Position numbers and translations under genes: made by a program. 59,968 bases of DNA from Sulfuritalea sp. (GTDB taxonomy: Bacteria > Pseudomonadota > Gammaproteobacteria > Burkholderiales > Rhodocyclaceae), in the NCBI GenBank assembly GCA_021738385.1, contig JAIPCF010000007.1, positions 1-59,968 on the forward strand. Reading direction: 5' to 3'. Positions 43,882 through 52,925 of this stretch are shown in pieces. The notes under the pieces were generated by a model that was not told where the DNA came from, searched no databases, and worked only from the letters and a program-made list of their open reading frames with translations. Numbering within the stretch: the stretch's first letter is position 1; each line of letters begins with the position of its first letter.

Positions 43882-44605
43882 GCGGACGAGTTCCAAAGTG
43901 AAGACAGGCGATACCGAAGGATACATTCTCCCAATGCACTGACGCAAAGCCGGTCTTCGCCATCATGGCGGCAAATTCGTTCTGATCCGGAAAGCGTCGT
44001 ATCGACTCGACCAGATACTGATAGGCAAGCGGCTCCTGCGCAACCAATGCACCCAGGCGTGGAATGACCAAGAATGAGTAGAGGTCATACAAGGGAGCCA
44101 GCCATCTGGCCGGCCGTGAAAACTCCAGGCAAACGAATTGACCGCCGGGTTTTAGAACGCGCCGAATTTCTATCAGCGCCCGCTCCAGAAAGGTCGTATT
44201 GCGCAAACCGAAGGCAATGGTCAGCAAATCCACGCTGGCATCTGCCAGAGGAATTTTCTCCGCCTCTCCTGCCAGCCAGGAGAGTGCCACCTTCGGTCGC
44301 TTCCGTCCCATTGTCATCATTGGCAGGCTGGGATCACAGATCACAACATTGCGTCGATCATTTGCGAGCAGGCGCGCTACATCACCCGTTCCGCCGGCCA
44401 GATCAACCACAACCCCATCCACAGCCTTAACCCGTCGCGCCAGCATTCGCTTCCACAATCGATGGATACCAAAGCTCATCAGATCGTTCATCAGGTCGTA
44501 GCGCGGCGCCACGGCACTGAAAACCACACTGATGCGTTTACGCCGTTCGGCAGCGGTCACGGACTGCTTGCCAAAACTTCCATCAAGTGAGTTCTTGTTC
44601 TCCAT
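43871..44605 (-). CDS. UbiE/MenG-type quinone C-methyltransferase
   Basis: A SAM-dependent methyltransferase of the UbiE/COQ5 family, 244 residues. Motif I is VVDLAGGTGDVARLL; VFSAVAPRYDLMNDLMSFGIHRLWK and TIAFGLRN are family signatures. UbiE methylates demethylmenaquinone and a ubiquinone precursor. Being next to menA and in the nos string suggests menaquinone use in nitrous oxide respiration. It may be a second copy beside a housekeeping ubiE elsewhere. Confidence 0.85.
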   Translation of the reverse strand: MENKNSLDGSFGKQSVTAAERRKRISVVFSAVAPRYDLMNDLMSFGIHRLWKRMLARRVKAVDGVVVDLAGGTGDVARLLANDRRNVVICDPSLPMMTMGRKRPKVALSWLAGEAEKIPLADASVDLLTIAFGLRNTTFLERALIEIRRVLKPGGQFVCLEFSRPARWLAPLYDLYSFLVIPRLGALVAQEPLAYQYLVESIRRFPDQNEFAAMMAKTGFASVHWENVSFGIACLHFGTRPHET

Positions 44606-44685
44606 CGCGCCTTGTATCTGAGGCCCGACAGCTCAAGCCGGACAACGATGTGCCGGTTGCATTCCCCAATCGATACCGATCCGCA

Positions 44686-45177
44686 TCATCTCAGCGCCGC
44701 TGCGCTGGCGGATTCCAGTTCGGCCTTTTTCATTGCGCCGAGTTTGGTTTTCACGATCTCGCCCCTGCGATTCACGACAACGGTAAAGGGCAGACCCGCC
44801 TTGGTATTGCCCAACTCACGCATCAGATCTATGCCTTTTTCGCGAGTCAACAGCACGGTGTAATTGACATCGTAAGCCTTGGAAAAGTCACGGACCGGCG
44901 CAGCACTGCTCTCAATGTTGAGCCCGACAACTTCGAGACCGCGCGCCTTGTACTTGGTTTGAATTTCCACCAGTTCGGGTATTTCGACACGGCATGGACC
45001 GCACCAGCGCGCCCAGAAATTAACGATCATCGGTTTGCCCTTATAGCTGGCAAAGTTGACGGGCTTGTCGTCCAGATCGAACAAGGTCGCTGCAAACAAA
45101 GGTGCACTCGAAACCGCTCCGGCAGCAGTAACCGAAAAGCTGGCCAATAACAGCAGAAGCGCCAGGAAAGCCCTCAA
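44686..45177 (-). CDS. TlpA-like periplasmic thioredoxin
   Basis: A 163-residue exported thioredoxin-fold protein with a signal peptide (MRAFLALLLLLASFSVTAAG) and active site WCGPC in FWARWCGPCRVEIP. The cis-Pro is in AGLPFTVVV. It overlaps nosY by four bases. It may reduce cysteines of NosL, NosZ CuA or apocytochromes for cofactor insertion; this is inferred from position. Confidence 0.88.
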   Translation of the reverse strand: MRAFLALLLLLASFSVTAAGAVSSAPLFAATLFDLDDKPVNFASYKGKPMIVNFWARWCGPCRVEIPELVEIQTKYKARGLEVVGLNIESSAAPVRDFSKAYDVNYTVLLTREKGIDLMRELGNTKAGLPFTVVVNRRGEIVKTKLGAMKKAELESASAAALR

Positions 45178-46001
45178 GGCAAATCACCCCGACGAAACAA
45201 CTGATAACCGAGAGTCGCCGCGCCGAGACCGACGATGGTCGGATACACCAAGGCAAAGATCTTGTATCCAGTCACACTGAACATATCAAGAATGACATAG
45301 GCCGAGGGACCCAGCACGATCAACTGTGGGTCGAACAAGGCCAACGCAGCTGTACGAAACACTTGCAGAGGATTTGCCAATGCAATGGTCACCGCCAGTT
45401 CAGGACTGATCTTGCCCTGAATCATCACTCCCAACAGGATCAGATCGAGGAACAGCAGCAACGTCAGCCAGACGACAAATGCCGCTCCCTGCGCCATATC
45501 CGTGCTGCGTGCCAGGGCCGAAATCAGCATGCCGATTCCCAGGAAGCAGGCCGCCATTACTGCCAGCAACGCTGTGTAGTAGACAAACATTTCCCAGGGA
45601 ACCTCGATATCGCGTACCAAAGCGATTAGAACGGCAAGCACCATGGCGCCAAAGACAGGCAAAAAAATCACAATATAGCGACCGAGTATCTTGCCCCAGA
45701 ACCATGCCACCAGCGATACCGGCAGCGATAGCAGGTACTCATAGACTCCCGCTTCTCTGTCTCCCGCGACCGAGCGTACGGTGGTGATCAGCACAAAGAT
45801 CGGCAGGATAGCCATGGTCAGTTGAATATACGTAACGAGCAATCGGGACAGACCGATGAATCCCAATACACGCGACTCGGTCAAGCCGAACACAAACAAC
45901 AGGGCGACGATACCGCCAAAAACCAGTGTATAGATCTGGAACCAGCGTGCCCGCAGAGATTCGACAATATCCAGTTTGGCAGTCAGCCAGAGTTGCTTCA
46001 T
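45174..46001 (-). CDS. nosY: NosY, ABC transporter permease
   Basis: A 275-residue membrane permease with six predicted helices, ABC-2 type. TTVRSVAGDREAGVYEYLLSLPVSL and QGKISPELAVTIALANPLQVFRT are typical of NosY. Together with NosF it works with NosD in assembling the NosZ copper centre. Nine bases follow nosL. Confidence 0.92.
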   Translation of the reverse strand: MKQLWLTAKLDIVESLRARWFQIYTLVFGGIVALLFVFGLTESRVLGFIGLSRLLVTYIQLTMAILPIFVLITTVRSVAGDREAGVYEYLLSLPVSLVAWFWGKILGRYIVIFLPVFGAMVLAVLIALVRDIEVPWEMFVYYTALLAVMAACFLGIGMLISALARSTDMAQGAAFVVWLTLLLFLDLILLGVMIQGKISPELAVTIALANPLQVFRTAALALFDPQLIVLGPSAYVILDMFSVTGYKIFALVYPTIVGLGAATLGYQLFRRGDLP

Positions 46002-46010
46002 GTGTGTTTC

Positions 46011-46472
46011 CTATCTGCCTTTGGCCAGCACATGCTGGCGCATATCTTCAAAACTCAGGGAACCTCCCTGCGGATAAGCAGTGGCACCGAAGTTGTACGC
46101 CATGGGCGAGGTCTTGCCGCCTATGAACTGTGCCTTGCGTGCATCCAGCCATTTTTCGCCGGTACTGCTTATGTCGGCCACCCAGAATTTTGTGGCGGCA
46201 TCGCTCATCCAGGGATAATCCTTGATCTTGTCACGCATCCAGATTACGGCACAACCGACATCGTCGAATTTGAGCGCGAGGTTCTTCTCACCGCCGCGCA
46301 ATTGTGCGGCAAAGCGTCGATCGGAAATCACCATGCTGCAACGCATGCAGGTATCCCGATCCCATTTGATCTCGGCCATGCCCTGGGGCCATTCACCGGT
46401 CTTGCTACAGGCCGCCAGGGCCACCGCTAGCGGCGGCAGGGTGAGCCCAGCGATAAAGCGGCGCCGATCCAT
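46011..46472 (-). CDS. nosL: NosL, copper-binding lipoprotein
   Basis: A 153-residue outer-membrane-type lipoprotein that delivers Cu(I) for NosZ maturation. The N-terminus combines RRRF with a lipobox (ALAAC). CMRCSMVISDRRFAAQ is the NosL signature with the metal-binding Cys and Met. The ATG overlaps the nosF stop (TAATG). Confidence 0.93.
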   Translation of the reverse strand: MDRRRFIAGLTLPPLAVALAACSKTGEWPQGMAEIKWDRDTCMRCSMVISDRRFAAQLRGGEKNLALKFDDVGCAVIWMRDKIKDYPWMSDAATKFWVADISSTGEKWLDARKAQFIGGKTSPMAYNFGATAYPQGGSLSFEDMRQHVLAKGR

Positions 46473-47380
46473 TAGATCGCCGTTGCCTGCCCGCGAAGCG
46501 GTATCTCAGGCACGCAGAGCGCGCCATCGCCGACTTCTGAGAGTGAAAAGTCGTTGATCAGTGCGACATAGCGCGACGTCATTCCCATGAAGCGCAGGCG
46601 ATCCGGCCCCGGCACCACGCCTTCCCATTCCATACCGCCTCCGAGATCGCGAAATTTCCAGTTCAGCATGGCCTTGGCAAATGCCGGCTCAATGCGCTTG
46701 ATAGTAATGCGACAGGCAAAACGGCCGGAAAGCGAAACATCGTCGGCCACGCGGTCATCAAGCACCACTTTGCCCATGTCCATTTCGATCACCCGATTCA
46801 CCAGAGCCGACACCTCGTTGAGTCTGTGGCTGGAAATTAGCATGGTGACATCGTCCTGCCGCTCGGCCAGCAACTCGAAAAATATCTTGCGTGCTTCAGG
46901 GTCGAGGTTGGCGGCAGGTTCGTCCATCACCAGCACCTTTGCGTCACGTCCGAGAGCAATCGCGATCAACAGTTTCTGCTTCATGCCGCCTGACAGCTTG
47001 ACGAAAGGCCGCGTCAGGATAGGTGCCAGATCAAGGCCCAGACGCTGCGCAATTTGGTGAATGTTTGCAGGCTCGGTACTACACAAGGCTGCAGAAAAGT
47101 CGATCAATTGGGCTACCGGCATCTTCAGCGGCGGCGGTTGCTGCGGCACGAAGCCGATAGAACCGAGCACCGCTATACGTTCCTTGCGCGGGTCGCTACC
47201 ATTGATGCTGACTTCGCCAGCGAAAGTGTACTCGCCCAATAGACAGCGGATCAGCGTGGTCTTGCCCGCACCATTGGAGCCTATCAATGCAACACGTTCG
47301 GCCAACCCGATCTCGAGGCTGATGTCGTCAAGGACACGCGTCTTGCGAAAGCTTTTTGCCAATTTTGAAAAACGGATCAT
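46472..47380 (-). CDS. nosF: NosF, ABC transporter ATPase
   Basis: Cytoplasmic ATPase of 302 residues partnering NosY. Walker A GSNGAGKTT, Q-loop FVPQQPP, signature LSGGMKQK, Walker B VLVMDEP, and switch His in ISSHRL. The last dozen residues (VPEIPLRGQATAI) are encoded by a REP-like repeat at 46482-46522, so the C-terminus appears to be altered by repeat insertion, probably harmlessly. Confidence 0.93.
   Translation of the reverse strand: MIRFSKLAKSFRKTRVLDDISLEIGLAERVALIGSNGAGKTTLIRCLLGEYTFAGEVSINGSDPRKERIAVLGSIGFVPQQPPPLKMPVAQLIDFSAALCSTEPANIHQIAQRLGLDLAPILTRPFVKLSGGMKQKLLIAIALGRDAKVLVMDEPAANLDPEARKIFFELLAERQDDVTMLISSHRLNEVSALVNRVIEMDMGKVVLDDRVADDVSLSGRFACRITIKRIEPAFAKAMLNWKFRDLGGGMEWEGVVPGPDRLRFMGMTSRYVALINDFSLSEVGDGALCVPEIPLRGQATAI
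46482..46522. repeat. REP-like repeat at the 3' end of nosF
   Basis: Begins GTTGCCTGCCCGCGAAGCGG and continues to a CAGGCA arm that can pair with TGCCTG. It matches 14306-14346 at about 37 of 41 positions. It encodes the nosF C-terminus. Confidence 0.88.
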
Positions 47381-47413
47381 GATTTGAAAACCGAAGTTAC
47401 CAATTTGTGTTGG

Positions 47414-48391
47414 TCAAAGCAGGTTCGACAGACCCTTGATGTCAAATGAAAGCGAACCGGTTGGACAGGTATCGACACACAGTCCGCAGCGAGTGCAATC
47501 GGGGCCAATCGGAATCTCTGTATCCACGGCACGCCCCTTGATTACCGTGTCTAGCACGTGGGGAACCAGACACACCTTGCGGCAGTCACCCTCATGGAAG
47601 CAGCCATCCAGCTTGTACCTGATGCGTAGAGGAGAGAAGATGCCGACGACGCCGTAGGTAAGTCCTATCGGACAAGCATACCGGCACCAGGCTCGACGCG
47701 AAAAGAAGACTTCGAACACCAACAAGGCCAGGACCCACAGCAGGGCCAGCCCCGGACCGTAGATCAGCGCCCGTGACACGATGCCGACGGGCGATATAGC
47801 CTCGAACACCGTATAGCCCGTCAGCAGGGCAAGCACGGCAAACACCAGCCAGGACCAGGTGCGCAGGCGCCGATCCATGTTCTGATCAGTCACCAGTTTT
47901 TTCTTCACCAGATAGAGGTGGATCTTCTCCGCGAATTCCGCCAGTAAATGATAGGGACAGACCCAGGAGCAAAAACTGCGTCCACCCAGCAGCAGCCAGA
48001 GAACAAACACCGTGCCGGTGCCGATCACCAGATTGACGATGATGTGCTTGTGCGCCAGCATCACCTGCAGCGCCGAGTTGAGATCGATCAGGTGGAATCC
48101 GATGAAGCGCGAGGCCGTCAGCGCACCCTCGAGGATCTGGATGTCGAGCCAGAACGAAAAGGTAAACATCAGATTCACGACGATAAGCGTCGCCCAACGG
48201 CGATTGCGCCACTTGTTGGTATGAACGGCGTGGGCGCGGGCGTGAAGTTTTTCGGCAATCAAGTCCCGGTTGCCACGCTTGTACAGATGAATTTTTTGCG
48301 CTGCAGGTTCTATCGCGACCGGCTTTCTTGCTTCTCGGCCGAACATCACCGCAATCTGATCGAAGAATCGACGGGTAAGAATCGTGCTCAT
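47414..48391 (-). CDS. nosH: NosH, NapH-like quinol dehydrogenase membrane subunit
   Basis: A 325-residue membrane protein of the NapH type that takes electrons from quinol. It has about four helices, two cytoplasmic CxxxCP motifs (FCSWVCPYHL, WCRYACPIGL), a further Cys cluster CFHEGDCRKVC and a ferredoxin site CTRCGLCVDTCPTG. The long N-terminal cytoplasmic part starts MSTILTRRFFDQ. ATG 48391 overlaps the nosG stop. Clade-II nos clusters use NosGH in place of NosR. Confidence 0.9.
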   Translation of the reverse strand: MSTILTRRFFDQIAVMFGREARKPVAIEPAAQKIHLYKRGNRDLIAEKLHARAHAVHTNKWRNRRWATLIVVNLMFTFSFWLDIQILEGALTASRFIGFHLIDLNSALQVMLAHKHIIVNLVIGTGTVFVLWLLLGGRSFCSWVCPYHLLAEFAEKIHLYLVKKKLVTDQNMDRRLRTWSWLVFAVLALLTGYTVFEAISPVGIVSRALIYGPGLALLWVLALLVFEVFFSRRAWCRYACPIGLTYGVVGIFSPLRIRYKLDGCFHEGDCRKVCLVPHVLDTVIKGRAVDTEIPIGPDCTRCGLCVDTCPTGSLSFDIKGLSNLL

Positions 48392-49272
48392 GTGTTCCAG
48401 ACCTCTCGTGCTTCGATCACAATGCAAGTCGGCTCGACCGGGCAGATCATTTCGCAGACACCGCAACCAACACAGGGTTCATGCACCACCGGCGACTTGC
48501 GCTTGGAGCCATCCGGCGCGAATACCGTCTCGATCGATATCGCGCCCTTGACTGGGCATTCGCGCACGCACAGATCGCATTCGGCCAGATCGTAAGGATG
48601 GTCGCTGATGCGAACGGGCTTCCAGCGGTCGACCTCCATGTAGCGCAGCAGCCCTTTGAATGAAGCCCCGCGCGCTTGTCCCTTGAAGCCCTTGCCCTGA
48701 ATCGCCAGGCAGGCTTCGGGTCGCGTCAGACGCGCAACTCCGATGCGCTCGGTGAGGTTGAGCGTCGGTTCGGGGTCCTTCTCCTTGGCCTTCAGGATGG
48801 GCGCAGTGGCCAGCGGCGCTCCCTTGCGCACACCGAGGAAAGCCGGTTTCTTGTAGACCAGCGAACCGGTCGGGCAGGCCAGAATGCACTGCACGGCGTC
48901 GCAGGAGAAATCGCAAGCCTGCTCCCGGGCATCGATGTAGGGCGTGCCCACACCGAAGCCATCGACCAGGTCGGCCAGCTTGATCGCTTCGACGGGACAG
49001 ACCTGTACGCATTGTCCGCACTTGATGCAGGATGACAAAAAATCCTTCTCGTCGAGCGCTCCAGGTGGCCGCAGACGCTTTTTCTGCGCATAGACCAGCG
49101 GCAGATAACCGGAGAGCGCGGCGCCCAGCACGCCGCCGGTCAGCAAAACCGTGCGCAGCCAGCGCCGCCGCGACTGTTGCAGGCGCTCCCGCGATGGCGG
49201 TGGCTTCTTGGCGACCGCCGGCTTCTGGGTTTCAGGCTGGATTTCGTTGTCGGGTTGTTCGGGCTCGCTCAT
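48388..49272 (-). CDS. nosG: NosG, NapG-like periplasmic ferredoxin
   Basis: A 294-residue iron-sulfur protein with a twin-arginine signal (SRRRWLRTVLLTGG, about 34-47) and four [4Fe-4S] motifs: CIKCGQCVQVCP, CDAVQCILACP, CDLCVRECP and CVGCGVCEMICP. It passes electrons from NosH to periplasmic cytochromes c for NosZ. It overlaps nosH and nosD by four bases each. Confidence 0.92.
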   Translation of the reverse strand: MSEPEQPDNEIQPETQKPAVAKKPPPSRERLQQSRRRWLRTVLLTGGVLGAALSGYLPLVYAQKKRLRPPGALDEKDFLSSCIKCGQCVQVCPVEAIKLADLVDGFGVGTPYIDAREQACDFSCDAVQCILACPTGSLVYKKPAFLGVRKGAPLATAPILKAKEKDPEPTLNLTERIGVARLTRPEACLAIQGKGFKGQARGASFKGLLRYMEVDRWKPVRISDHPYDLAECDLCVRECPVKGAISIETVFAPDGSKRKSPVVHEPCVGCGVCEMICPVEPTCIVIEAREVWNT

Positions 49273-50660
49273 CCTGTCACCTTGCTCTTGATCGACGTCG
49301 GCTTGACGAATCGAGGCTGTTCATCCTTCAGGGTCATTTCGGGCGACGAAAAAGGTGCCAACCGTTCCAGGAAATCCAGCAATTCCATTACCGGCGAATT
49401 CTTGAAAAAGCGCGCCGGCGGCATCTCGATCCATATCCTGTCCGCATAGGCATAGAGTTCGAAAGGCGTATCGCCGATACCGTTGCCGTCACGATCGAAA
49501 CCCTGATAGTCATCCCAGTAGTTTGCTTGCCATTGGTTGAGACCCGAGGTGCCGCGGCCGGCCTGCACCACATTGGTCAGGTTGCCTTCGAAGATATTGT
49601 CGGTGAAGACATTGCCGCCCAATTCGCTGCTCAACTTCACCGCGATGCCGTTGTAGGCGAGCCGGTTGTTGCGCACCCATATTTTACTGTCCGGCTGGAA
49701 GGGCGACAAATCGGAGCCGATGCCGACCGCGCAGTAGATGATTTCATTGCCTTCGATCACCGTATTGCTCGCTTCCTTGAGGCCAACGGCCATGCCGGCC
49801 GCGCCCGTGGCATGTGAGATCAGGTTGTTGCGCAGGATGCCACCCTCGGTGTACATGAAGTAGACGCCGACGGAATTGTCGTAGAAACGGTTGTCCTCGA
49901 TGAGATTATTGTTGGCGAACATGAAGTGGATCGAATAGCGGCTGCGCATGCCGACATTGCGTCGATAGACGTTGTCGTTCGAATACCAGGCGACGCTATC
50001 GCGCGAATCGACAATCTGGTTGCCTTCGATCAGATTGCGGTGGCTGTACCACAGCCGCAAACCATCGCCGCGTATCCCCAGGTCGCGCGGTTTGGAACTG
50101 ACCTTGTTGCCTTTCAGGATATTTTCATTCGCCTGCTTGAGATCGATGCCGAACAGGCAGTTGTCGATAACCACGTTTTCGATCCGATTGCGGCTGCCGC
50201 GTACGTCGAGGCAGGAGTCATCGGTATCGTGCGAGTCACCGGAGCCGGTCAGACGAAGTCCGCGCAGCACTGCGTCGCTGGTTTCCAGCGAAAACACCGT
50301 GCCGCGGTCGCCGGCATCGATGGTCACCTGACCGCCGCCTTCAATGATCAGGGGTTTGGTCATCACCACCGGGCCGGAATAAGCTCCGGGTGGCGGACTC
50401 AGAATCGATCCGGCGGGCGCCTCATCTACCAGAATCTGGAATGGCTTCAGGCCGTGGACGCGCTTGTTGCGCTGATAGAGCGGGAACGTCGGTTTGGGCC
50501 GATCGACACCGACTCTTGGTGCCGTCGTGAGATCAGCAGTCGCACCAAACTTTTGTTCTCGTTCGTCGGTTTCCTCGGGATCAAGTGGCCGTGCTATCAG
50601 CAGCGAAGAGGCGCCGAGCAGAAAGGCCGGCAGCAACACCAGCCAACGCTTCAGCTTCAT
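49269..50660 (-). CDS. nosD: NosD, copper-centre assembly beta-helix protein
   Basis: A periplasmic parallel beta-helix protein of 463 residues with an N-terminal signal segment (MKLKRWLVLLPAFLLGAS). Many helix turns repeat patterns such as NRIENVVIDNCLFGIDL and NLIEGNQIVDSRDSVAWY. NosD with NosFY matures the CuZ site. ATG 50660 lies eight bases past nosB. The ending LLDFLERLAPFSSPE is shared with the second copy at 40881, showing that they are paralogues. Confidence 0.92.
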   Translation of the reverse strand: MKLKRWLVLLPAFLLGASSLLIARPLDPEETDEREQKFGATADLTTAPRVGVDRPKPTFPLYQRNKRVHGLKPFQILVDEAPAGSILSPPPGAYSGPVVMTKPLIIEGGGQVTIDAGDRGTVFSLETSDAVLRGLRLTGSGDSHDTDDSCLDVRGSRNRIENVVIDNCLFGIDLKQANENILKGNKVSSKPRDLGIRGDGLRLWYSHRNLIEGNQIVDSRDSVAWYSNDNVYRRNVGMRSRYSIHFMFANNNLIEDNRFYDNSVGVYFMYTEGGILRNNLISHATGAAGMAVGLKEASNTVIEGNEIIYCAVGIGSDLSPFQPDSKIWVRNNRLAYNGIAVKLSSELGGNVFTDNIFEGNLTNVVQAGRGTSGLNQWQANYWDDYQGFDRDGNGIGDTPFELYAYADRIWIEMPPARFFKNSPVMELLDFLERLAPFSSPEMTLKDEQPRFVKPTSIKSKVTG

Positions 50661-50667
50661 TCTCGCT

Positions 50668-51651
50668 TCAATCCGCTGAAAAATCACGCATCTGCCTGCG
50701 CCGCAGCAGTAGCGCCAGCATCAAACAGCCAGCCATAAGCAGCAGTAGTGCATATCCCCAATATGGGTAGGAGAAGGTCGAAAACTGTGCCACCTTGCCT
50801 TCACCGAATACCGTTGGCATGAATGGCTTGACCGTAAAAGCGCCCCAAGGGTGCATGTTGTGACCGAAGAACCAGAGCCAGCCCGCATAATCAATGACGA
50901 AAAACAGGGGCAAGAACGCCGGAACCAGCGCCAGGAGCAACGAAAACCCTGGAATTTTCCAGACGCCCAGCATGATAATCACCATCGCCGCGACAATTCC
51001 GCCCATGGCAATCTTGGTGGCCAGTATCAGATTGGCTTTCCACTGTGCCAACACATCCGGCTGGTTGAAGAACGTACTTGCCTCATGGTAGTAGTGCGCA
51101 GCGAAACTCTCCAGTTGTCCCATGAATATCTGATCGACCACCATCCAGACGGCAACCCCGGAAAAGCCGACACCCAGTATTTTCAGCTGGTTCCTTCTCT
51201 GTGTTGCCATGAATCCCAACAACATCACACCAAACCAGCCAAAAATAAACTTGGACAACCTCAGTTCCACAGGGGAGCCCGTATCGATCGGATACATCCC
51301 CACATAGTGGTTGATGGTGTTCATTTCGTGCACGCAATCAAGGCTCTCGGCATCCTTGTTTACGTCCTTGCTCCTGTCCAGAATCGGATTGTATCGTTCG
51401 CTGTGCTCACCCAAATCGGCTTGCATGGTTTCATTTCCCATTTGCGTGCCTTTTCCGATTGCCTTGCAACCGTTGAACACACCGTTGAAATGAAAATGAA
51501 TTCGGATCCCGTCAGGAAACGCATCTTTCGGATAGTTTGGCGCCGTCAGGGATACCCACCATATTGGTGCGAAGTAGGCGACTATGAGCGCGACCAGCGC
51601 GACCGTGGTCAAGCCGGTGATCAATATGTTCTGTTTTTTTTGGTCTGACAT
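50668..51651 (-). CDS. nosB: NosB-like membrane protein of clade-II nos clusters
   Basis: A 327-residue membrane protein with about six helices and a large extracytoplasmic loop after the first one (about 40-135) containing two Cys. The position right after nosZ and the cytochromes and before nosD matches NosB of Wolinella-type nos clusters. Its biochemical role is not settled. Identification is by position and topology. Confidence 0.72.
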   Translation of the reverse strand: MSDQKKQNILITGLTTVALVALIVAYFAPIWWVSLTAPNYPKDAFPDGIRIHFHFNGVFNGCKAIGKGTQMGNETMQADLGEHSERYNPILDRSKDVNKDAESLDCVHEMNTINHYVGMYPIDTGSPVELRLSKFIFGWFGVMLLGFMATQRRNQLKILGVGFSGVAVWMVVDQIFMGQLESFAAHYYHEASTFFNQPDVLAQWKANLILATKIAMGGIVAAMVIIMLGVWKIPGFSLLLALVPAFLPLFFVIDYAGWLWFFGHNMHPWGAFTVKPFMPTVFGEGKVAQFSTFSYPYWGYALLLLMAGCLMLALLLRRRQMRDFSAD

Positions 51652-51692
51652 TCTGTTCTCTGTTTACTGGGGTGAAGCTGACCGGAAGCGTC

Positions 51693-51720
51693 CCACAAGC
51701 TGACCCGGGCCAGCTTGTGG
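51693..51720. promoter_or_regulatory. Perfect 10-bp stem hairpin between a cytochrome gene and nosB
   Basis: CCACAAGCTG and CAGCTTGTGG flank an 8-base loop. There is no T-run on the minus strand, so it may stabilise the upstream mRNA end or moderate read-through within the nos operon. Confidence 0.55.
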
Positions 51721-51740
51721 AACCCCGGATGAATCATTTG

Positions 51741-52472
51741 CTACTTCTTCTTGCCCTTGGGCTTGCACATGGAACCAGGCATCTTCAGGCTCGCCTGATA
51801 GGCCGAGATCGCCACCAGTTGCTTGTCGTCATACTTCTTGATGATCTTGACCATGTCCGGGTTGGCATTGCGGCGATGCCCGTCACGGATTTCCGTCATC
51901 TGGCGCAGCAAATACTTGTAGTGCTGGCCGGCCAGTACGGGATAGAACTTTTCCTTGACGCCTTCACCATTAGCCTTGTGGCATTCGATGCATTCCTTCT
52001 CGTACATCGCCTTGCCTTTTTCGACCTGTATGGCAGCGTCCGGGCCTTCGTACTTGCCATGATCAACCGGAATACACAGTTTCTCGATGTAGGCCGCTAC
52101 GTTGGCCAGCTCTTGCGCATCGGTCAATTCCTTGGCGAAGGGATACATGGTCGGATTGTCGCGAAGACCGGCACGAATATCGGCCATCTGCTTGATCAGC
52201 ACCGTGGTGTGCTGTCCCGCGAGTTGCGGGAAAGTCCCGTCAGGACGTCCGGCACCCGAAGGTAGGTGGCAGGCACCGCAAATTTCGTAGCCATCTTCGC
52301 CTTCTTTGGGGTCACCTTTGAGTTTTAGCGCCGCGCTCTGCTCGCCCCCTTCGGCATTCCATTTGTAATCCTTGGACTCGATGCCGGCCTGCTTCTTGGC
52401 TGGAGGACCTCCCGCCAGCGCAAACGCCGGAATCAGCGCAATGGAAAGCGCCAGTGTCAGTGCCTTGTACAT
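51741..52472 (-). CDS. Diheme cytochrome c of the nos cluster (NosC-like)
   Basis: A periplasmic diheme cytochrome of 243 residues with a signal peptide (MYKALTLALSIALIPAFALAG) and heme sites CGACH (about 65) and CIECH (about 165). PQLAGQHTTVLIKQM and PVLAGQHYKYLLRQM are cytochrome c4-like repeats after each heme. It probably carries electrons from NosGH to NosZ. A perfect FNR box lies upstream at 52536. Confidence 0.88.
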   Translation of the reverse strand: MYKALTLALSIALIPAFALAGGPPAKKQAGIESKDYKWNAEGGEQSAALKLKGDPKEGEDGYEICGACHLPSGAGRPDGTFPQLAGQHTTVLIKQMADIRAGLRDNPTMYPFAKELTDAQELANVAAYIEKLCIPVDHGKYEGPDAAIQVEKGKAMYEKECIECHKANGEGVKEKFYPVLAGQHYKYLLRQMTEIRDGHRRNANPDMVKIIKKYDDKQLVAISAYQASLKMPGSMCKPKGKKK

Positions 52473-52535
52473 AATTGTTTCCTCATCAGTGTATCTGGGT
52501 TGATCAATGATGCCACTTTAGTACATTAGCGTTCA

Positions 52536-52549
52536 TTGATATTCATCAA
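52536..52549 (-). promoter_or_regulatory. Perfect FNR-type box upstream of the diheme cytochrome
   Basis: TTGATATTCATCAA fits the FNR consensus TTGAT-N4-ATCAA exactly. It lies 64 bases before the diheme cytochrome gene and probably forms a second low-oxygen promoter within the nos cluster. Confidence 0.75.
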
Positions 52550-52596
52550 CTGGACGAAGTTGCCAGTGTGATGATCATATGCAATCTCAAGCGCCT

Positions 52597-52905
52597 TTAC
52601 TTGATCTCGGAAAGATACTTGGCCAATTCCGCGATTTCTGCATCAGTCACCAGATGCATGACGCCTTTCATCGCAGCCGAGTTGCCGTTTGAACGCTTGC
52701 CGCTCTTAATGTCTTTCATCTGGTTCTCGGCATACTTGGCATTCTGCCCCGCCAACCTTGGATACTCAGGCGTCAGCGGTTTCTTTGCATCCTTGCCGTG
52801 ACAGGCGATGCAGGTCTTTTCCATATACAACGCTTTGCCATCGGCCAGAACGGGCGCAGCGAATGCTGTAGCAACAAGCGCTGCCAGTATCAATTTGATC
52901 TTCAT
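52597..52905 (-). CDS. Monoheme cytochrome c (c553-like)
   Basis: A 102-residue periplasmic cytochrome with a signal peptide (MKIKLILAALVATAFAAPVLA) and one heme site CIACH at 32-36. A Met in AAMKGVM is a likely sixth ligand. It resembles small cytochrome c553 and may be the direct donor to NosZ. It follows nosZ, separated by a strong hairpin. Confidence 0.9.
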   Translation of the reverse strand: MKIKLILAALVATAFAAPVLADGKALYMEKTCIACHGKDAKKPLTPEYPRLAGQNAKYAENQMKDIKSGKRSNGNSAAMKGVMHLVTDAEIAELAKYLSEIK

Positions 52906-52925
52906 GGGTATTTCCTTTCTGAATG

